This document shows, in pieces, positions 51,901 through 60,582 of a stretch of DNA of 64,000 nucleotides. Position 1 is the stretch's first letter, and every line of letters begins with the position of its first letter. The DNA is from Evansella sp. LMS18. Its GTDB lineage: Bacteria > Bacillota > Bacilli > Bacillales > Salisediminibacteriaceae. The stretch is taken from NCBI RefSeq assembly GCF_024362785.1, contig NZ_CP093301.1:3658001-3722000 (forward strand), read 5' to 3'. The notes under the pieces are model-generated. The model was not told the origin of the DNA. It saw only the letters and a program-made list of their open reading frames with translations, and did not search any database. Both the position numbers and the translations under genes were made by a program.

Positions 51901-53718
51901 ATGGATCATTTCAGAAGATTAGCTTTTTCCTTCAGTGCAGTATTGCTTTTGGTTCTGGTTATCTGGTTTATGTCTGATCATCAGGAAAATAGTACGGGTG
52001 AGGAAGATAACCCGGAATTTAAAGCTTCGATGGATGAGTTGGCAGCCGAAGACATGAGCCTGACTATAAATATGTTTATGTCGCAGCTGGAAAGGGACCT
52101 GTTAAGATGGAGTTCCGGAAATATACCGCTGGAAGAGCAGCAGGAACAGCTAAAGGAAGAAATTGATGAACATCCCCATATATACGGAATGAAATTGTCA
52201 AAAAACGGTGTGAACATAGCTGAAGCTGGAGAGAAACCGGATAAGAGCTTTGGTGAACTGACGAATGAAAAATCGAATGGATTACGTCTATCCAGACCCT
52301 ATGTAAAAGAAGGCACTAAAAGAATGCTTATGGGTGCCGGTGAAGAGGCAGAGTACTGGATGGCTGAAGTAAATCTGACATTCATTGAGGATTTCGTAAA
52401 AGACACAGCAGCTCTGGCTGACAGCGACGGACAATTTTTTGTCGGAAATGAAGAAATGGATCTCTCTTTTTCAGAAGAAGAAGCAGAACTTCCTTATACA
52501 AAGAAGCAAATAGAGGATATTGGCTGGCAGATATATGTCCAGAGCGGGGAAGAAGAGCCGGATGAGCCACATTCCAAAGAAGGGGAGGTTATTGCAAATC
52601 TCCTGCCGGAAATTGAGGCCGAAGAATGGGCAGAGGAAAAAGGTGCTGTAGTGATTGGTCAATTAGACAGTAAGGTAATTATACGGGCACCTGGACGGAC
52701 GACGGAACAATTGCTGGAGGATCTGGCCGGGGATCCGGCTGTCACATGGCTGGAACCTAATTATATGTATTCAAGACAGGAGAGGAGTGAAAAGAGGGGG
52801 GGACGGGCGAGAAAAAGCGTGTCGGGAAATGACACTGGCACATCATCGCCTGATGATGAATTTTATAAGCCATACCAGTGGAATCTGGAGCAGATAGGCG
52901 CAGATAAAGCATGGCCATTTTCTACAGGAGACGAGGGCGTTCCAATAGCGGTAATAGACAGCGGGGCAGACCCGGAGCACCCGGATCTTAGAGGAAGAAT
53001 ATCCGGGGGGTACAATGCATTTGAAAACAATGGAGATTACCACGATGAACACGGCCATGGCACTCATGTAGCAGGAATAGCCGGAGCTGTAACTAATAAC
53101 AGTGACGGGATTGCCGGTTTATCCTGGAATAATCCGCTCCTTCCCGTAAAAGCGCTTGATCATAACGCGGAAGGCAGTTCCCTCTCTATCGCCAGAGGAA
53201 TTGTCTGGGCCGCCGATAACGGTGCTAAAGTAATAAATTTAAGTTTAGGGGACAGCCATGATTCTGAATTGATGCACGATGCAATCCGTTATGCCTATGA
53301 TAAAGACGTTGTTCTGATTGCTGCCTCAGGGAATGACAATGTCCATATACCGATGTACCCGGCAGCTTATGAAGAGGTATTGGCGGTAGCGGCGGTAACG
53401 CCTCACCGGGAAAGAGCATTCTTTTCAAACTATGGTGATCATATTGATGTGAGCGCTCCAGGCGAACATATTCCCGGGACTTATCCAGGCAGCCAGTATG
53501 TAGTTATGAGCGGAACATCTATGGCTTCTCCCCATGTTGCAGGAATGGCAGGCTTAATCCGTTCCGTAAACCCGGATCTGTCCAATGAAGAAGTATATGA
53601 TATAATACGCAGCTCATCGGATGATGCAGGAGACAAGGGATATGACCCTTACTATGGCTATGGGATTATTAATGCAGAGAGAGCTTTGAAAAAAGCGGAG
53701 GAAGCTGATAATAGCTGA
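51901..53718 (+). CDS. Membrane-anchored subtilisin-like serine protease (S8) with extra N-terminal domain
   Basis: A 605-residue protein. A signal-anchor helix (about residues 8-23) precedes an acidic region of about 170 residues, which reads like an extracytoplasmic sensor (Cache-like) domain. An I9-like propeptide segment (about 220-300, ending WLEPNYMYSRQ) and the S8 catalytic domain follow. The triad is visible: Asp in AVIDSGADPEHPD, His in HGHGTHVAGIAG, Ser in MSGTSMASPHVAGMAG. ATG 51901 has GGGGAG ten bases upstream; earlier in-frame starts lie in or next to repeat B copy 3. Confidence 0.88.
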   Translation: MDHFRRLAFSFSAVLLLVLVIWFMSDHQENSTGEEDNPEFKASMDELAAEDMSLTINMFMSQLERDLLRWSSGNIPLEEQQEQLKEEIDEHPHIYGMKLSKNGVNIAEAGEKPDKSFGELTNEKSNGLRLSRPYVKEGTKRMLMGAGEEAEYWMAEVNLTFIEDFVKDTAALADSDGQFFVGNEEMDLSFSEEEAELPYTKKQIEDIGWQIYVQSGEEEPDEPHSKEGEVIANLLPEIEAEEWAEEKGAVVIGQLDSKVIIRAPGRTTEQLLEDLAGDPAVTWLEPNYMYSRQERSEKRGGRARKSVSGNDTGTSSPDDEFYKPYQWNLEQIGADKAWPFSTGDEGVPIAVIDSGADPEHPDLRGRISGGYNAFENNGDYHDEHGHGTHVAGIAGAVTNNSDGIAGLSWNNPLLPVKALDHNAEGSSLSIARGIVWAADNGAKVINLSLGDSHDSELMHDAIRYAYDKDVVLIAASGNDNVHIPMYPAAYEEVLAVAAVTPHRERAFFSNYGDHIDVSAPGEHIPGTYPGSQYVVMSGTSMASPHVAGMAGLIRSVNPDLSNEEVYDIIRSSSDDAGDKGYDPYYGYGIINAERALKKAEEADNS

Positions 53719-53731
53719 CAGGAAGCAAAAT

Positions 53732-53761
53732 AAAACAAGGTGCCTGTGTGCACCTTGTTTT
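53732..53761. terminator. Bidirectional terminator between subtilase and Spo0E-like genes
   Basis: AAAACAAGGTGC (53732-53743), loop CTGTGT, GCACCTTGTTTT (53750-53761). Confidence 0.9.
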
Positions 53762-53774
53762 TATCGTCCAATGC

Positions 53775-53930
53775 TCAGCCATTAGTTTTTGCTTTTTCCA
53801 GCTGGTATGCTGTTATCAGCTGATCCAGTTCTTCCGAACAAAGAAGGGTTGCTTCTGATGATAACCCGCTGGTTTTAGCAATATTAAGCAATTCCTTACG
53901 TTTCTGCTCTATTTCGGTTTTTATACTCAT
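53775..53930 (-). CDS. Spo0E-family aspartyl-phosphate phosphatase
   Basis: A 51-residue helical-hairpin protein starting MSIKTEIEQKRKELLN at 53930, with GGAGAG upstream. The family signature (SQELD-like) is CSEELDQLITAYQL. Members dephosphorylate Spo0A~P and delay sporulation. The frame runs further upstream to 53984 but lacks a ribosome-binding site there. Confidence 0.85.
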   Translation of the reverse strand: MSIKTEIEQKRKELLNIAKTSGLSSEATLLCSEELDQLITAYQLEKAKTNG

Positions 53931-54052
53931 AAGGCACTCTCCATATAGTAAATCTTCAGATTCTTCTGTTATATTATCGTACAAGGAGTGTGAAATTTAA
54001 ATAGCTTCCCGAAAAAAAGTAGTAATCTGACATGTATTTACATAATAATTTT

Positions 54053-54199
54053 TCAATATTCGATTTCGTCCACATCTTTCGGCTGAAGGGGTCGGTTTTC
54101 ATCCAGATAAACCTGGTAATGCAGCTTCCTGTCCTGTTTATTTTTTTCTGCTGGCCGGGTGCTTTTACCTTCTGTCTTTTCGATGTTGTTATTTTTCAT
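54053..54199 (-). CDS. Small hydrophilic protein, 48 residues
   Basis: Reads MKNNNIEKTEGKSTRPAEKN at the N terminus and ends DVDEIEY. An AAAGGTGG ribosome-binding site lies nine bases before the ATG at 54199. It is hydrophilic with no membrane segment or known motif. It is on the same strand as the Spo0E-like and PucR genes, between them. An opposite-strand ORF over this region is Phe/Leu-rich noise. Function unknown. Confidence 0.5.
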   Translation of the reverse strand: MKNNNIEKTEGKSTRPAEKNKQDRKLHYQVYLDENRPLQPKDVDEIEY

Positions 54200-54338
54200 T
54201 TAGTAATGCCACCTTTCTGTTTTTTTTAAACGGCGGTTCATTTCAGCAAGCTATGGAGCTGTCGGCCCTGGCTGAATGCTGTGATATTTTTATTGTTGGC
54301 AGGGCATACAGATTTCATGTGTTTACATTCGTTTATCT

Positions 54339-55994
54339 TTAGTCTGAAGACTGCATACCGGCGAATTTATAAGCAAGTATCGCGAGATGAAGATTGAAGC
54401 GGTCATCAGGTGACTGTAAACTTAGCCCTGTATACTTCTCAATTTGGGACAGCCGGTACTTTAAAGTATGCCTGTGTATATAAAGGCTGGAAGCAGCTTG
54501 CTGAATATTGCAGTTATGGGCAAGATAAACTTCCAGGGTAAGTATTAAATCCGTTCTGTGCTGTTTATTCCCGAGCAGTTTCCCTAAATAGGTTTCATAA
54601 AACACTTTTAGTGAAATACCCGCTTCCTGCATCCTGATAAGCATCTGATAAAATCCAAGCTCATCAAAATGCACAACGGTAGGGCCGTTCAGGAACAATG
54701 GGGCATACCGGACTGCGTATTCAGCCTCTTTCGCACTTTGGGATACTTCATTCAGCTGACGGTAGCTGTTTCCGATACCGGTTGTTAACTGCTGTCTGAA
54801 ATTTACCGACCATCTGTCCTGGATTTTTCCAGAAATATTTTTCAAAACCTCTTTTTCATTTATTTTGTCATAATAATCCACCTGGACAAGGGCATACAGT
54901 TCTTCCGCTTTTGGCAATATAATATACTGCCTGCCGGAATGCTGGAGAGTCTGGGCAGCCACATAATGCAGATGGCTGCTTAAATCTTCATTAATGCGAT
55001 ACCGCTCATCCTCTTTAACATGAATCCTGAAATATAAAACAGCGTGGGGTTTTGAAAGGTCGTAACCTAGTTTTGTCCCCCGTTTAATGGCTGCCTCCTT
55101 ATTAAGTTTATCTTTAAGCAGAATTTCTTCCGCCAGCTCCCCTTTGAGCCGCACCCTCGTTTCTTCCACAGCATATTGTTTTACTAATTCGATTCCCACC
55201 AGAGTGGATACGTGATCCATAATAATACTGTCCATATCAGACCAGAAAGGTTTATGCTGCAGGGCAACAAGGTATCCATAAGTAAAGGACTCAGCGGAAA
55301 CTGGAGTACTGAAACAATAAAAGTTTACGATCTTTATTGGTTCTCCCGGCGTGTGGGTATTTATCATTTCAAAGAATGAAGCCTCAGAATACTTTTTTTC
55401 TGCAACGGTAATGTATCCAGCGGTAACTGAAATAAACTCCTGATGTATATTTTCAACAGCCTGTAGCTCGCCAATATCATTGAATACGAGAAAAGTGGAA
55501 TTTGTAAGATTACTTATCCTCTTAAGCACTTCATCCAGACCTTTATTGTTCAATGCCAGTTTGGTCATTTCTTTATGTATCTTCAATGAATCCTGAAGCA
55601 GGCGCATTTGTTCGTTGCCGATTTCTTCTACAATAGCTTTGGTTATTGTGGAAAAATTGATGGACTTCGGGATTTCTATTAAAGGAAGATGATGCTCGTC
55701 AGCCGCGTCTCTCAGAGATTCTGGAATGGACTGTAGATAAAATCCTGTATGGAAAGCGAGCCCTGAGAGCCTTCCGGACTTAATGAGCTCGGTTATTCTG
55801 TCAATATACACTGGATTATCATTCAGTCCGTAGCCAGTCGTGACGATAAATTCCCCCTCGTTAAAACGGGAAATATCTTCTATAATCTCAATGGTTGTTA
55901 CCCAGTGAATCGGATTGTCCCTTCCTTCTTTTCCAGCGATCAATTTTGTCCCCTTTAACGCAGGAAGATTCATTGCTTCGTAGATTGTCAGCAT
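54339..55994 (-). CDS. PucR-family transcriptional regulator
   Basis: A 551-residue protein. The N-terminal PucR domain (about residues 5-125: LPALKGTKLIAGKEGRDNPIHWV) and a central region with GGDEF-like decay (about 290-410) precede the C-terminal PucR-type helix-turn-helix (about 485-545: CNIQQAASSLYIHRHTLKYRLSQIEKYTG). It is divergent from the aminotransferase gene with a 200-base gap. A role in controlling the beta-lysine locus is likely by position. Family members often sense nitrogenous catabolites. Confidence 0.87.
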   Translation of the reverse strand: MLTIYEAMNLPALKGTKLIAGKEGRDNPIHWVTTIEIIEDISRFNEGEFIVTTGYGLNDNPVYIDRITELIKSGRLSGLAFHTGFYLQSIPESLRDAADEHHLPLIEIPKSINFSTITKAIVEEIGNEQMRLLQDSLKIHKEMTKLALNNKGLDEVLKRISNLTNSTFLVFNDIGELQAVENIHQEFISVTAGYITVAEKKYSEASFFEMINTHTPGEPIKIVNFYCFSTPVSAESFTYGYLVALQHKPFWSDMDSIIMDHVSTLVGIELVKQYAVEETRVRLKGELAEEILLKDKLNKEAAIKRGTKLGYDLSKPHAVLYFRIHVKEDERYRINEDLSSHLHYVAAQTLQHSGRQYIILPKAEELYALVQVDYYDKINEKEVLKNISGKIQDRWSVNFRQQLTTGIGNSYRQLNEVSQSAKEAEYAVRYAPLFLNGPTVVHFDELGFYQMLIRMQEAGISLKVFYETYLGKLLGNKQHRTDLILTLEVYLAHNCNIQQAASSLYIHRHTLKYRLSQIEKYTGLSLQSPDDRFNLHLAILAYKFAGMQSSD

Positions 55995-56193
55995 ATTTGG
56001 ACACCTCTATACAAGATTTTGATAACAAATTATACAAGATGTATAAAAATTCTTCTTAAATTTCCTTTACAAGAGAGAATAGTTTGTGAAATTGATTTGG
56101 AATACGATATAGGAAAGAATATATAGTCTGATTTAAGTTTACTTTCTTAATGTTTTGACGGCAATATTTACTTCAAGACAGGAGGGATGAAAA

Positions 56194-57555
56194 ATGAAGG
56201 ACAGCTTCTTGATAAAGCCTGCCCTTGATGAGGAATATCCCCAGGCGGAGTATGGGAAAGGAATTTACTTGTATGATTCTGCCGGAAAGGAATATATAGA
56301 CGGTTCATCAGGAGCAGTAACATCGAGCATAGGACATGGTGTCCCGGAAATAGCTGCAGTAATGAAGGAACAGGCTGAAAAAGTTTCTTTTGTTTACCGC
56401 TCCCAGTTTACGAGTGAACCTGCGGAGAAACTTGCTGAAAAGCTGAAGGAGTGGGCGCCAGGCGATCTGAACTGGTCTTTTTTTGTAAACAGCGGTTCAG
56501 AAGCAACGGAAACTGCCTTGAAAGTCGCCCTGCAATACTGGCAGGAAAAAGGGAAGCCAAGAAAGACTAAAATCTTGTCCAGGTGGATGAGCTATCATGG
56601 GATTACCCTGGGATCCCTGTCGATGTCAGGGCATGTGGAGAGAAGAGCAAGATTCGAGCCTCTGCTCGAAGAGTTCCCCAGTGTGGAGCCGCCATATTGC
56701 TTCCGCTGCCCATTCAACAGCACTTATCCAGAATGCCAGCTAATGTGCGCAAAAGATCTTGATAAGGCAATAAGAAGAACCGGAGCTGAAAATATAGCGG
56801 CATTCATTGCGGAACCTGTGATTGGGGCTTCAGGAGCTGCTATTGTACCTCCTGAAGGATATTATGAAGAGGTTCGGGAAATTTGCGACCATCACAGCAT
56901 ATTATTTATAGCGGATGAGGTAATGACTGGTATCGGCCGCTGCGGCGCAAAATTCGCTATAGATCACTGGAATGTAGTGCCTGACATTATTGCTGCCGGC
57001 AAAGGCATGAGTGCAGGTTATACCCCCCTTGCAGCTACCATTATAAGCGACAAAGTTATGGATCCAATCTTCAACGGTTCGAAACTTATTATGAGCGGTC
57101 ACACGTACAGTGCGAATCCCCAGTCAGCAGCTGTCGGGCTGGCGGTTCTTGAATATATTGAAAAACATAATTTAATAAAAGAAGCAGAGGTGAAAGGTGA
57201 TTATCTGCTTGAAAAACTGCAGGAGCTCAGGCAGAAGTATCCTGTCATTGGCCATGTAAGAGGTAAGGGTCTGTTAACTGGAGTGGAATTCGTTTCGAAT
57301 ATATTTAATAAACTGCCATTTTCAAAGGAATTAAACATTACGAAAGCGGTGACTTCTGCCTGCCGGGACAAGGGCCTGCTCGTTTACCCAGCATCAGCCG
57401 GTGGTGTTGATATGAAGGGGGACGCAGTTATTCTTGCACCGCCGCTTATTGTAAAAAAAGAAGAAATAGATAAGATAATCACTATTTTTGAAAGCGTTAT
57501 CAAAGAATTGCAGGAAGAACTTCAAGTAAAGGGTTTTTTTCATTCAGCAGGTTAG
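56194..57555 (+). CDS. Class III aminotransferase, YodT-like (beta-lysine pathway)
   Basis: A 453-residue omega-aminotransferase of fold type I. The nucleotide/PLP segment FFVNSGSEATETALKVA, the ADEVMTGIGRCG region and the PLP lysine in AAGKGMSAGYTPLAA (near residue 270) are present. It contains a CFRCPFNSTYPECQLMC cysteine cluster near residues 168-185, frequent in YodT-type enzymes. AGGAGGG precedes the ATG. It heads a plus-strand operon with the two CoA-transferase genes, the YodT/YodR/YodS set of Bacillus. Confidence 0.88.
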   Translation: MKDSFLIKPALDEEYPQAEYGKGIYLYDSAGKEYIDGSSGAVTSSIGHGVPEIAAVMKEQAEKVSFVYRSQFTSEPAEKLAEKLKEWAPGDLNWSFFVNSGSEATETALKVALQYWQEKGKPRKTKILSRWMSYHGITLGSLSMSGHVERRARFEPLLEEFPSVEPPYCFRCPFNSTYPECQLMCAKDLDKAIRRTGAENIAAFIAEPVIGASGAAIVPPEGYYEEVREICDHHSILFIADEVMTGIGRCGAKFAIDHWNVVPDIIAAGKGMSAGYTPLAATIISDKVMDPIFNGSKLIMSGHTYSANPQSAAVGLAVLEYIEKHNLIKEAEVKGDYLLEKLQELRQKYPVIGHVRGKGLLTGVEFVSNIFNKLPFSKELNITKAVTSACRDKGLLVYPASAGGVDMKGDAVILAPPLIVKKEEIDKIITIFESVIKELQEELQVKGFFHSAG

Positions 57556-57567
57556 GAGGGAAGAAAA

Positions 57568-58275
57568 ATGAAAGTGAATGCAGAGAAAAAGAATAAAGTG
57601 ATTGAAGGAGCAAAGGCCGCTGAATTTATTAAAGACCGGATGACCGTGATGATTGGTGGTTTTGGCGGGGTAGGCAACCCCCCTTCGTTAATCAGGGAAT
57701 TGATGGATAGCGGAGTGGGGGAGATTACACTCATATGTAATGATGCTGGTTTCCCCCATATTGGTGTCGGCCAGCTCGTAACAGCAAAACGTATCAAAAA
57801 ATTGATTGCAAGCCATATTGGCTCTAATCCAAATGCAGGAAAACAAATGACTGACGGAGAACTGGAAATCATCTTCTCTCCGCAAGGCACGCTCGCAGAA
57901 CGCATTCGGGCTGGGGGGGCAGGGCTTGGCGGAATCCTTACCGATATTGGGGCAGAAAACCCGATTGTAGAAGCAGGAAAGAAAAAGATCGAATTAGATG
58001 GAAAAGAGTATCTGGTGGAACCGGCCCTTACTGCAGAAGTTTCACTTGTATACGCTAAAAAAGCAGATACGCTTGGAAACCTGGTTTATGATACGAGTGC
58101 GAGAAACACAAATCCACTTGTGGCAATGGCTGGAGACATAACAATCGCAGAGGCAGAGGAAATTGTGGAGCCTGGGGAACTTGATCCGGAAGAGATTGTC
58201 ACCCCGGGAGCATTTGTCGACTATATCGTCCAGAGCGAAGGAGTGAATTGGACATGGGCATGGGAAAAGAAATAA
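57568..58275 (+). CDS. CoA-transferase subunit A (YodR/YodS pair)
   Basis: A 235-residue family I CoA-transferase alpha subunit. The N-terminal MIGGFGGVGNPPSLIRELMD and the IFSPQGTLAERIRAGGAGLGG segment are characteristic. It lies 12 bases after the aminotransferase gene with GGAGGGAA upstream, and overlaps the subunit B gene. In this locus it likely activates or swaps CoA on an acid derived from N-acetyl-beta-lysine. Confidence 0.9.
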   Translation: MKVNAEKKNKVIEGAKAAEFIKDRMTVMIGGFGGVGNPPSLIRELMDSGVGEITLICNDAGFPHIGVGQLVTAKRIKKLIASHIGSNPNAGKQMTDGELEIIFSPQGTLAERIRAGGAGLGGILTDIGAENPIVEAGKKKIELDGKEYLVEPALTAEVSLVYAKKADTLGNLVYDTSARNTNPLVAMAGDITIAEAEEIVEPGELDPEEIVTPGAFVDYIVQSEGVNWTWAWEKK

Positions 58276-58913
58276 GAAATGCAATTGCAAGAAGAGCTGC
58301 CAAAGAAATTGAGCAGGGCATGATCGTTAATTTAGGCATCGGAATCCCTACCTTAGTTGCAGATTATGTAAATGACAGTTCCGTGATGTTCCATGCGGAA
58401 AACGGAATTCTCGGCACGGGGCCCAGTCCTGCAGAAGGAGAGGAAAACCCTAACCTATGTAATGCAGGGGGCTTTCCGATCACCGTGGTGAATGGGGCTT
58501 CCTATTTTGACAGTGCAACCGCCTTCGCACTTATCCGTAAAGGACTTCTGGATATAACGATACTTGGCGCGCTGGAAGTGAGTGAAAAAGGAGATCTGGC
58601 CAACTGGATTGTCCCGGGTAAGCGGGTCCCAGGAATGGGCGGGGCGATTGAGCTGGCGCAAAAAGCGAAAAAGGTTATCATTTTAATGAATCATACGGAT
58701 AAATACGGTAATCCGAAAATAGTCAAAGAGTGCAGCCTCCCACTCACTTCCGAAAAATGCGTAAATATGATCATAACCGAAATGGCAGTGTTTACCGTAG
58801 ACGAGAAAGGTCTCATTCTCAGGGAAGTATTTGAGCCTTTTACTGCGGAGGAAGTGAAGAACAAAACAGGAGCAGAATTTTTAATGCCTGAAAAAGTCAG
58901 CACTATATCATGA
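58254..58913 (+). CDS. CoA-transferase subunit B (YodR/YodS pair)
   Basis: A 219-residue beta subunit. The catalytic glutamate that forms the glutamyl-CoA thioester is in FHAENGILGTGP (near residue 49), and GIGIPTLVADYV lies near 30. The start codon lies inside subunit A; ATG 58254 (MGMGKEIR) follows AAGGAG, with TTG 58248 and ATG 58260 as alternatives. A weak hairpin (GGGCT/AGCCC at about 58917-58931) follows. Confidence 0.9.
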   Translation: MGMGKEIRNAIARRAAKEIEQGMIVNLGIGIPTLVADYVNDSSVMFHAENGILGTGPSPAEGEENPNLCNAGGFPITVVNGASYFDSATAFALIRKGLLDITILGALEVSEKGDLANWIVPGKRVPGMGGAIELAQKAKKVIILMNHTDKYGNPKIVKECSLPLTSEKCVNMIITEMAVFTVDEKGLILREVFEPFTAEEVKNKTGAEFLMPEKVSTIS

Positions 58914-59016
58914 ATGGGCTCAAAAAGCCCTAATTGACGAGCTGTACATGTATAATAAGAATTAAATAAGTGTGTTATTAGCTCAGAATGACTATAACAT
59001 TCATTTATAATAGAGA

Positions 59017-59191
59017 TGTTGATGAGATCGGAGCAAAGGAGACTGTCTCTTCTCTTCCAGATTAACTCCGCAGAATATCCGTCCAGACAAATCGAAGCAT
59101 TTGCGGAGGAGCGATGCTCTTTCCGGTCGGGAAAAGCTGATGTCGCACTTGTACTCTGAGTGAAAGCGAGTTTGTGTAGAGCTCATCAACA
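59017..59191 (+). promoter_or_regulatory. Structured 175-nt leader upstream of yodP
   Basis: TGTTGATGAG (59017-59026) and CTCATCAACA (59182-59191) form a perfect 10-bp closing stem around about 155 nt. Internal helices include AGGAGA/TCTTCT, CTCCGCA (59067-59073) with TGCGGAG (59102-59108), GAGC-GAT-GCTC and CACT/AGTG. This multi-stem junction closed by a long P1 looks like a riboswitch or ncRNA. The lysine-riboswitch core sequences are absent, and no clear terminator follows. Confidence 0.5.
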
Positions 59192-59273
59192 CACCTTATC
59201 TAAAGTAATAAAGATAATTCTAAGCAATATTGATACTCATATAGAATTAATAAGAAAAGAAAGTGGTTTATTT

Positions 59274-60098
59274 ATGGCCGCAGGAAGGGTGTACAGAATT
59301 ATGAAAAACAAGTGGGAGTTTGACCGGCCAAATGACCGGATCGTTGCTTATTTTCCAGCTATTAATGAAGCAGAAGCAGGTATCATTACGACTAAGTTTT
59401 TTCCTGAAGAACCTGGCAAACTGATTATTTACACCTCACCCCTGGACGAAGAGAAGCTGACAAATATGGATTTCACGACAGAAGCGGAAATGTCTGGTTT
59501 CTTTCAGGGAAATGACGCGGTAGTAATGACGAGGTATTTCAATAAGAGCAGGGCTGTCTCGAAGCAAACAGAAGAGAATAAACAAGTACTGAAAGCTGCA
59601 GGGGAGGATACAAAGGACCTTACAGGTTTTAAACCGGAGTTTACAGTTGAAAAGGTAACAGAAGCCGATCTGCCGGCACTGGCTGAACTTTTTAAAATAG
59701 TATTTCCTGTATATCCTACAAATGTATTTGACCCGGACTACTTAAAAGCTGCCATGGAAACAGAATACACTTTTTTTGCAGCAAGAGACGAGAGCGGGAA
59801 AATCATCGGTGCAGCATCCGCTATGGACTCCGGATACGGGAGTGCGGAAATAACTGACTGCGCGGTTCTGCCGGATTACCGCGGAAAGCAGTTACTGCCT
59901 GGGATTATCCTTGAGCTTGAAAAAGAGCTTCTGGGTCAGGGGATAAAACACGTATATTCTATCACAAGAGCTAAATCTTTTGGGATGAACATGACTGTGA
60001 AAAGACTAGGTTACCATTATCAGGGGACGCTCACGAACAACTGTATTATCTCTACTGGATACGAGGACATGAATATGTGGACAAAAAAACTAGGGTAA
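59274..60098 (+). CDS. ablB: Beta-lysine N-acetyltransferase (YodP/AblB-like GNAT)
   Basis: A 274-residue GNAT acetyltransferase. The N-terminal part (about residues 1-120) is specific to the AblB/YodP family. The GNAT core (about 130-270) shows VLPDYRGKQLLPGIILELEKELL, the acetyl-CoA-binding pattern. ATG 59274 has AAGAAAGTGG upstream; ATG 59301 behind GGAAGGGTG is possible. It acetylates the beta-lysine made by KamA, either as a catabolic step or to make the osmolyte N-acetyl-beta-lysine. It converges with yokU-kamA. Confidence 0.85.
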   Translation: MAAGRVYRIMKNKWEFDRPNDRIVAYFPAINEAEAGIITTKFFPEEPGKLIIYTSPLDEEKLTNMDFTTEAEMSGFFQGNDAVVMTRYFNKSRAVSKQTEENKQVLKAAGEDTKDLTGFKPEFTVEKVTEADLPALAELFKIVFPVYPTNVFDPDYLKAAMETEYTFFAARDESGKIIGAASAMDSGYGSAEITDCAVLPDYRGKQLLPGIILELEKELLGQGIKHVYSITRAKSFGMNMTVKRLGYHYQGTLTNNCIISTGYEDMNMWTKKLG

Positions 60099-60102
60099 AG
60101 GA

Positions 60103-60138
60103 AACGGGCCGACTTATGAAAAAAGTCAGCCCGTTTTT
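60103..60138 (+). terminator. Terminator after yodP/ablB
   Basis: AACGGGC-c-GACTT (60103-60115) pairs with AAGTC-a-GCCCGTT (60123-60135), then TTTTT. Confidence 0.9.
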
Positions 60139-60139
60139 G

Positions 60140-60295
60140 ATCCCGATATAACCGTCCGTGTAACGCCCGCCTCTATACATAAGTGGAAGCGAAGATGTTC
60201 AGGCGGGAGATAACGGACGATTACATCCCGAGTGGTTCAACTAACAATCAGTGGGGGATGACTAACTCCCCCGCTGATTGAAGGTTCACTTTATC
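60140..60295 (+). repeat. Dispersed repeat family B, copy 4
   Basis: About 156 bp and the best-paired copy: CGTCCGT...CCCGCCT with AGGCGGG...ACGGACG, and CAATCAGTGGGGG with CCCCCGCTGATTG. It abuts the stop codon of yokU on the right and the yodP terminator on the left. Confidence 0.92.
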
Positions 60296-60574
60296 TTACA
60301 GATTAAAATAATTTTTCTTCAGCAGCCTTGGCTGTTCCATTAACTCTTCAAAAGTAAATTCTTTAGGAAGATTTCTCGTATTGATCAGCATCATCTGCTC
60401 CTCAATTTCTCCGATAAGATCTTCTTCCACGTATACCATGCTGCATGACGGGCATTTAACTGAAGGCACTTCTTTGATCTCAACTGCCCGTGTCCCGTCA
60501 GGAAGCTCCCAGTAAGCGGATTCGGGCGAAACAATTGCTTCTTCCGACTCGCACCATTTACATACCATAATCAT
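60296..60574 (-). CDS. YokU-like small zinc-ribbon protein
   Basis: A 92-residue protein with two CxxC knuckles (CKWCES near residue 5 and CPSCS near 41), a YgiT-type zinc finger, and a helical C-terminal half. In B. subtilis yokU is the immediate neighbour of kamA. Here it follows kamA with an 8-base gap on the same strand. Its role in the pathway is unknown. Repeat B copy 4 begins right after its stop codon. Confidence 0.85.
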   Translation of the reverse strand: MIMVCKWCESEEAIVSPESAYWELPDGTRAVEIKEVPSVKCPSCSMVYVEEDLIGEIEEQMMLINTRNLPKEFTFEELMEQPRLLKKNYFNL

Positions 60575-60582
60575 CCTCCGTC

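Noticed and set aside
54032-54229. 65-residue plus-strand ORF, Phe/Leu-rich
   Set aside because: It is antisense to the 48-residue minus-strand ORF, which has a ribosome-binding site and normal composition.
56100-56193. Sigma-54 promoter before the yodT-like gene
   Set aside because: No TGGCAC-N5-TTGCW match was found; only A/T-rich sequence and an ordinary ribosome-binding site.
59017-59191. Lysine riboswitch (L-box) before yodP
   Set aside because: The AGAGGUGCG, GUCGCCGAAG and GGAGGGCUA-type core segments are not present, although size and context fit.
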